From the NCBI GenBank assembly GCA_017424125.1, contig JAFPBM010000032.1, positions 1-17,769 of the forward strand: a stretch of DNA of 17,769 nt, in the 5' to 3' direction. Under the pieces are notes generated by a model, which saw only the letters and a program-made list of their open reading frames with translations, made no database searches and had not been told where the DNA came from. Shown here one piece after another: positions 13,815 to 17,769 of the stretch. This DNA is from Clostridia bacterium (GTDB lineage: Bacteria > Bacillota > Clostridia > Oscillospirales > Acutalibacteraceae). A program made the position numbers and the translations under genes. Every line of letters begins with the position of its first letter. Positions within the stretch are counted from its first letter, which is position 1.

Positions 13815-15815
13815 TTATTGTTGTTTTTTCAAATGATATACGAACCCGCCGTTCTTTTTGATCGCGACGGTATATTCGGTGTCTTTTGTCGCGCTTTCGA
13901 CGGTCTTATCGATCGCAAGTTGATTTTGCGTCGCGTCGTCCGTATCGACGAACTTCGTGACGGAGTAAGCGCCGTCGCCGAGAAACGAACAGTCGAAAGA
14001 AAATTCAACGTCGTACGCCGCGATACCGGCTATAAACCACTCGTCGCCGAAGCGCACCGCGGCGCAGAAATAGTCGTCCGGCTCGCCCGAAATGAACACC
14101 GTGTCGTCGCGAAGCGCTTTTACGGATTTGAAAAACTCGTTATACGTTTCGTCGGCGTACGTAACGTCGAGATCGGACAGGGACGGAACGCCGCTTTCAT
14201 AGAGTACGGAAAGCGCCATTTGATGCCCGACGGTCAAGCTACCCAAGTCAAACGGCAGAACCACGGGAGTAAAATCGGTAGGTCCGACCACCGCGCGCGT
14301 AAACATGGAATTGACCGTTGTGGCGCTATCTATGCCTTTGGACTCATTGCCTTTTATACCTTCATAGTTAATTACGTTCGGATATATCCTGCGCGCGCCG
14401 GTCGGCTTATTGCAACCGTGACAGTTGACCACCATTTTGCGCTTTGCGCACTCTTGGAATATCGTTTCGTACCACTTTATCGTTTGTTTATCTTCGCCCC
14501 TGTGCGGGCAGTTCAACGCATTCTGTCCGTCGAAAAAGTCTATCTTTATCCCGTCTATACCGAAGTCCGCCCAATAGTCGAGTCGGGATTTAAGAACATC
14601 CTCGTTGCCGTGCGCAAAATCGGTGAGCGAATCGCACCATACCAAAACTTTTATGCCTTTACCGTCCGCATATTGCATAAACTCGCGGAACTTGACGGGA
14701 TCGAAGTTGTAATTCCAACCCGCGTCGAGGGTGGTGTATTTCCAACCCATATTATGCGCGAGATCCACATACTTCTTTTGCATTTCAAAGTCGTTTTGAG
14801 AACTGTTGCCGCCGTTTTTAACCCAATTCCACGCGGATATATCGGCGTCCACCCATTCGTAATCGTATATCGCCTGCTCGGTTTCTGAAAGCTCGCGGTA
14901 GTTATCGGGCTTCCAATGTTCGACATCGTCGTAAACCTTTTCCACAAGCTCGCTTTCGACAACCGTCTTCATGTCGCCGACTATACCGACGCGCCAAGGC
15001 GACGTGAACGGCGCGCTCACTTCCCCGTCGTAATCGGTAGCCGTGGCGGGGTTATGCACGAATCCGAATTTGCCCGATCCGGCGTTTTGCTCGTTTTCTT
15101 CCAAGAAAGACCCGTAAAAACCACTGCCGATAAGTCCGCTTTCGGTAACGAGCGAATATACGTCCGTGCCCTTCGCCTTATAAAGCAACGGCATCGACAG
15201 TTTTTCGCCCGCAAGATTGTTGGCGCTACGCCGCACATACGGGTTTTCATAAGCAAACAGTTCGCCTTTTGAGTATATGCTGACATAGCTTTGCGTCCAC
15301 ACGGTAGAGCCGCTCGGTAGCGCAACTTCGGTATTTTCGCTCAAAATATCTATTTTGCCGTCGTCTCCGTCGATTGCGCGTATGTTATAGCGGAAAGCAT
15401 AACCGTCGTCGTACACGCGCATGACGACGTCGAGATAATACTCGTACGCTTTGAACGTGAGCGTCAGCTCGTTGCAATCGTATTCCACGGTCGCATGTTT
15501 GCCCGAGATATTTTCGTATGAGCCTTTCAAGCGTTTTTCACTCGAATCTTCAAACTCCGTCAGACGCAAATCGTCCTGTTTGATAGTAAACCCGAGCCCG
15601 CTCGGTTCCACAACGGTAGTTCCGTTCTTTCCTACGGTGTACGAAACAGCGCCGACGGCGTCCGATCTTATGACCACGCTCACGGACCCGTCGGGCGACG
15701 TTACCGTCCAATTATATTTGTCCGGCGGTGTTTCGTTCGATCCGCAAGCCGCAAAACATCCGCAAACCGTCGCCGCACACACACATGCAAGCATGATCTT
15801 TATCGGTTTTTTCAT
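13815..15815 (-). CDS. Glycoside hydrolase family 97 lipoprotein (alpha-glycosidase, retaining type)
   Basis: This 666-residue protein has the GH97 arrangement. It consists of an N-terminal beta-supersandwich (about 35-300), a (beta/alpha)8 barrel (about 315-560) and a C-terminal beta domain (570-666). Family landmarks are WVDADISAWNWVKNGG (321-336), YTTLDAGWNY (360-369), GIKIDFFDG (422-430) and INYEGIKGNE (482-491). D426 matches the nucleophile of the retaining alpha-galactosidase branch (BtGH97b) and E485 its acid/base. The inverting SusB branch uses glutamate bases instead. Residues 1-23 are a lipoprotein signal with C24 (FAAC), so it is anchored outside. It would release alpha-linked sugars before uptake by the neighbouring importer. 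It has AGGAGGA before the ATG and sits between the two binding-protein genes. Galactosidase versus glucosidase activity is not certain. Confidence 0.92.
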   Translation of the reverse strand: MKKPIKIMLACVCAATVCGCFAACGSNETPPDKYNWTVTSPDGSVSVVIRSDAVGAVSYTVGKNGTTVVEPSGLGFTIKQDDLRLTEFEDSSEKRLKGSYENISGKHATVEYDCNELTLTFKAYEYYLDVVMRVYDDGYAFRYNIRAIDGDDGKIDILSENTEVALPSGSTVWTQSYVSIYSKGELFAYENPYVRRSANNLAGEKLSMPLLYKAKGTDVYSLVTESGLIGSGFYGSFLEENEQNAGSGKFGFVHNPATATDYDGEVSAPFTSPWRVGIVGDMKTVVESELVEKVYDDVEHWKPDNYRELSETEQAIYDYEWVDADISAWNWVKNGGNSSQNDFEMQKKYVDLAHNMGWKYTTLDAGWNYNFDPVKFREFMQYADGKGIKVLVWCDSLTDFAHGNEDVLKSRLDYWADFGIDGIKIDFFDGQNALNCPHRGEDKQTIKWYETIFQECAKRKMVVNCHGCNKPTGARRIYPNVINYEGIKGNESKGIDSATTVNSMFTRAVVGPTDFTPVVLPFDLGSLTVGHQMALSVLYESGVPSLSDLDVTYADETYNEFFKSVKALRDDTVFISGEPDDYFCAAVRFGDEWFIAGIAAYDVEFSFDCSFLGDGAYSVTKFVDTDDATQNQLAIDKTVESATKDTEYTVAIKKNGGFVYHLKKQQ

Positions 15816-15827
15816 TGCTTTCTCCTC

Positions 15828-17630
15828 CTAAACGACCAATCGTCTTATTATCATGTAACGCAGTTTGTCTATCACATACGATGCGTTAGTGTTGTCGGGT
15901 TCTTGCAGGAACGGCTTGAAAAATGCCAGCGCCGCATCCGAATTGACTATCGCTTTACCGCCCAAACTGCCGTAAAACGTAGTGAAATTTTCCGGATCCA
16001 CGGTACTTCTCACAAACTCCGACATAGCGGCAATATATCCGTTTTCGTTATTCAAAAACTCCTTGCTCTCCGCTGCGGAACGTCGCAACGGATAATATCC
16101 CTTTTCGACGAACCGCCAAGAGTTTTTGCTTACGTAGTCGGCAAACACCGCGCACGCCGCAAGCTCCGTATTATCCACCGACGCCGCCTTGTAGCACGAC
16201 AAGCCCATAGTATGCACCGGAGTAAGATCTTTGCACTCGGGATCGTCGGAATACAGACCCGCGAGCGGCAGTACGCCTATATCGTCGGCGTTAACGAGCG
16301 ACATGGACGAGCAAGCCCAATTTACTATGCCCATAAACGCTTCTTTATTCCGCACCCGCGATATCACGGTAGCGCCGTCTTGATCGGCTACGGTGTGGAG
16401 CACTTCGCCGTGTATCGAACCGCCTGCGCCGAAATAATCGTACATGACTTCGAGCGCGTCCACCGCTTGTTCAAATTTATCGTCCTGCGTCCAATCGGTG
16501 TAATACGCACCGTTGTCGTAGTCGTAATACGGCAAGCCGTTCTGCAAAAACGGAGCTGCGCTCGGCATTTCCGCGTATGTCCATCCGCCGTCGCTCACTA
16601 TCGTCCTGAACGATATATCCGAACGCTCGCCGTCATACACTTTTTTGAGTAGCTCCGAAAATTGAGTGCGTGCGGCGGGAAGCTCGGCGTTGCCGTTATA
16701 CTTTGTCATCAATTCTTTATTATAGATCAAATACGGCGCGGAAGCAAACAACGGTATCGAACACAGCTTGCCGTCTACATAACTGTCGCGCGAACCGCCC
16801 TCATACCACAGCAAAGGCGAAAAGTCCAATCCCGCCAATGCGTAAATATCGGACATGGAATAGTAGCTGTTATTGCTTGTGTTCCTGCCCGGGGTCTGTT
16901 GAAACCGCAGAGAAAAGGCGTCCTGATTGAATAGGCTGTTTGTGAGATTGACCGAGATTTTTCCGGCATATTCTTTGTTGAATTGATCCGTGATATCTTC
17001 TATTACGCTCTTGGTGTAAAAATCGATACTGCGCCAAACATTGATGTTAACGTTTTCGAATACCGGTGTGCCGTTCGCGTTGCGCGGAACGGAATCATCG
17101 TACTTATAACCCGCGTAAAGCGTGGTAGGCTTTGTTACGGCGTCGCTTTCGAACACCCATTCGTCGGTGCAGTCTGCGTCTTTGTACCAACCGGTAAACT
17201 TATGTCCCAATCGTTCGGGTGCGGGCGCCGCCGATCTGTCTAAACGCTTGCCGTTTCCAGCTTCCGCATAAACGCTGACCCCTCCCGCATAATTCGAATC
17301 AAACACCACGCGGTGCGTATCGATCGATTTGGACCAATACGCATAAAGCTGCACGTCGCCCTCCACTTTCGCGGAAAAATCGTATGCTTCGGTGCAATTC
17401 GCGTCGGTATACCACCCCTCGATCGACCACCCTTCTCTGTACGGTTGCCATTCCACTGCGGTTGCGCCTTTTAAAACGCTTACCGTCCTGACGTCGGCGC
17501 CGTCGTAATTGAGATCATACTTTACGCTATATGCATGCTTATCCGACGAACATGCAACGAGTCCTATCGCGCCTGCCGCCATGACGGTTGCCAAAGCCGA
17601 ACAAAGTATTTTTTTGACTTTTTTATTCAT
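15828..17630 (-). CDS. Solute-binding lipoprotein with two InlB-type repeats
   Basis: This 600-residue secreted lipoprotein has signal residues 1-26 ending in LVAC, with C27 followed by SSD. Two Listeria-Bacteroides (InlB B-type) repeats follow. Repeat 1 spans about 35-99 and contains GWYTDANCTEAYDFS. Repeat 2 spans about 107-175 and contains GWYKDADCTDEWVFE. Each keeps the pattern GWY.D..C...W/Y.F......TLYA.W. From about 190 a sugar-type solute-binding domain begins (NVWRSIDFYTKSVIEDITDQFNKEY). It contains GKLCSIPLFASAPYLIYNKELM, a typical hinge segment, and AACAVFADYVSKNSWRF near the end. The repeats are usually found in adhesins and wall proteins. Here they would sit between membrane anchor and binding domain, perhaps as a spacer or wall/glycan contact. 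An AAAGGAG site precedes the ATG. Confidence 0.9.
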   Translation of the reverse strand: MNKKVKKILCSALATVMAAGAIGLVACSSDKHAYSVKYDLNYDGADVRTVSVLKGATAVEWQPYREGWSIEGWYTDANCTEAYDFSAKVEGDVQLYAYWSKSIDTHRVVFDSNYAGGVSVYAEAGNGKRLDRSAAPAPERLGHKFTGWYKDADCTDEWVFESDAVTKPTTLYAGYKYDDSVPRNANGTPVFENVNINVWRSIDFYTKSVIEDITDQFNKEYAGKISVNLTNSLFNQDAFSLRFQQTPGRNTSNNSYYSMSDIYALAGLDFSPLLWYEGGSRDSYVDGKLCSIPLFASAPYLIYNKELMTKYNGNAELPAARTQFSELLKKVYDGERSDISFRTIVSDGGWTYAEMPSAAPFLQNGLPYYDYDNGAYYTDWTQDDKFEQAVDALEVMYDYFGAGGSIHGEVLHTVADQDGATVISRVRNKEAFMGIVNWACSSMSLVNADDIGVLPLAGLYSDDPECKDLTPVHTMGLSCYKAASVDNTELAACAVFADYVSKNSWRFVEKGYYPLRRSAAESKEFLNNENGYIAAMSEFVRSTVDPENFTTFYGSLGGKAIVNSDAALAFFKPFLQEPDNTNASYVIDKLRYMIIRRLVV

Positions 17631-17648
17631 CTTTGTCTCCTTTATTCG

Positions 17649-17768
17649 TTAATCGCCGGACACAATGGGTACCGACCAGCGAATATTAGTGAATTTACCG
17701 GCGATGCCCACGTTCTGCATTAAGAACGATATGGGATTTGCGCACTCAAACGTCGCGGTTGCGATTTT
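17649..17768 (-). CDS. C-terminal fragment of an unrecognised protein at the window edge
   Basis: On the minus strand one frame is open from the window edge to a TAA at 17651-17649. It encodes 39 residues that include TFECANPISFLMQNVGIAG and end in NIRWSVPIVSGD. The stop is 18 bases before the start of the repeat-bearing binding protein and shares its strand, so this is probably the preceding operon gene. I do not recognise the family. The alternation of hydrophobic residues suggests a beta-rich C-terminus. The frame choice rests on openness and on codon use like the neighbouring genes; one alternative frame stops within eight codons. Confidence 0.55.
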   Translation of the reverse strand, partial: KIATATFECANPISFLMQNVGIAGKFTNIRWSVPIVSGD

Positions 17769-17769
17769 A

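Noticed and set aside
13818..14888. Plus-strand frame of 356 codons inside the GH97 gene
   Set aside because: The minus-strand GH97 catalytic motifs lie in the same bases, and the antisense translation shows no family pattern.

Overview
The window looks like a piece of an uncultured gut-type clostridial (Bacillota) genome. The evidence is strong AGGAGG-type ribosome binding sites, LVAC-type lipoprotein signals, oligosaccharide ABC importers, and a umuC-yolD-SLOG remnant of the kind common in Clostridia. A Christensenellales-like host is only a guess. Nearly every gene is on the minus strand and concerns capture and breakdown of plant or host glycans. No tRNA, rRNA, CRISPR array or intact insertion sequence was seen. 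No stretch longer than 300 bases lacks a gene.

Left block (1-4568, AT-richer): a tightly packed minus-strand operon reads, in transcription order, enolase-superfamily sugar-acid dehydratase, cytoplasmic GH10 xylanase-like hydrolase, SDR dehydrogenase, RraA-family lyase, and the start of a nitroreductase-family gene cut by the window edge. A divergent AraC-family regulator (4578-5432, +) faces it. The 200-base divergent spacer holds an extended -10 promoter for the operon, a textbook -35/-10 promoter for the regulator, and a 21-bp-period direct repeat that is a good candidate AraC-type operator. The gene order resembles non-phosphorylating sugar-acid catabolism (dehydratase, then dehydrogenase, then C-C lyase), with an RraA-like protein in the lyase position.

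Middle block (5433-6440): a decayed umuC-yolD-SLOG cassette. The polymerase keeps only its C-terminal end and the SLOG protein lacks its N-terminal half. It abuts a truncated EamA-type transporter, and base composition changes here, so 6282-6440 looks like a recombination or assembly junction. A good intrinsic terminator for the right-hand operon lies at 6280-6322.

Right block (6376-17769, GC-richer): one long minus-strand operon entering from beyond the right edge. In transcription order it reads: 3' end of an unrecognised gene, solute-binding lipoprotein carrying two InlB-type repeats, GH97 lipoprotein, second solute-binding lipoprotein, a single-chain fusion of both sugar-ABC permeases, a greatly enlarged MsmK-type ATPase with two insertions, a second cytoplasmic GH10, and the truncated EamA transporter. 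Together they suggest an importer fed by a surface alpha-glycosidase, with imported oligosaccharides cut by the cytoplasmic GH10. The fused permease, the doubly inserted ATPase and the repeat-bearing binding protein form the most unusual assembly here.
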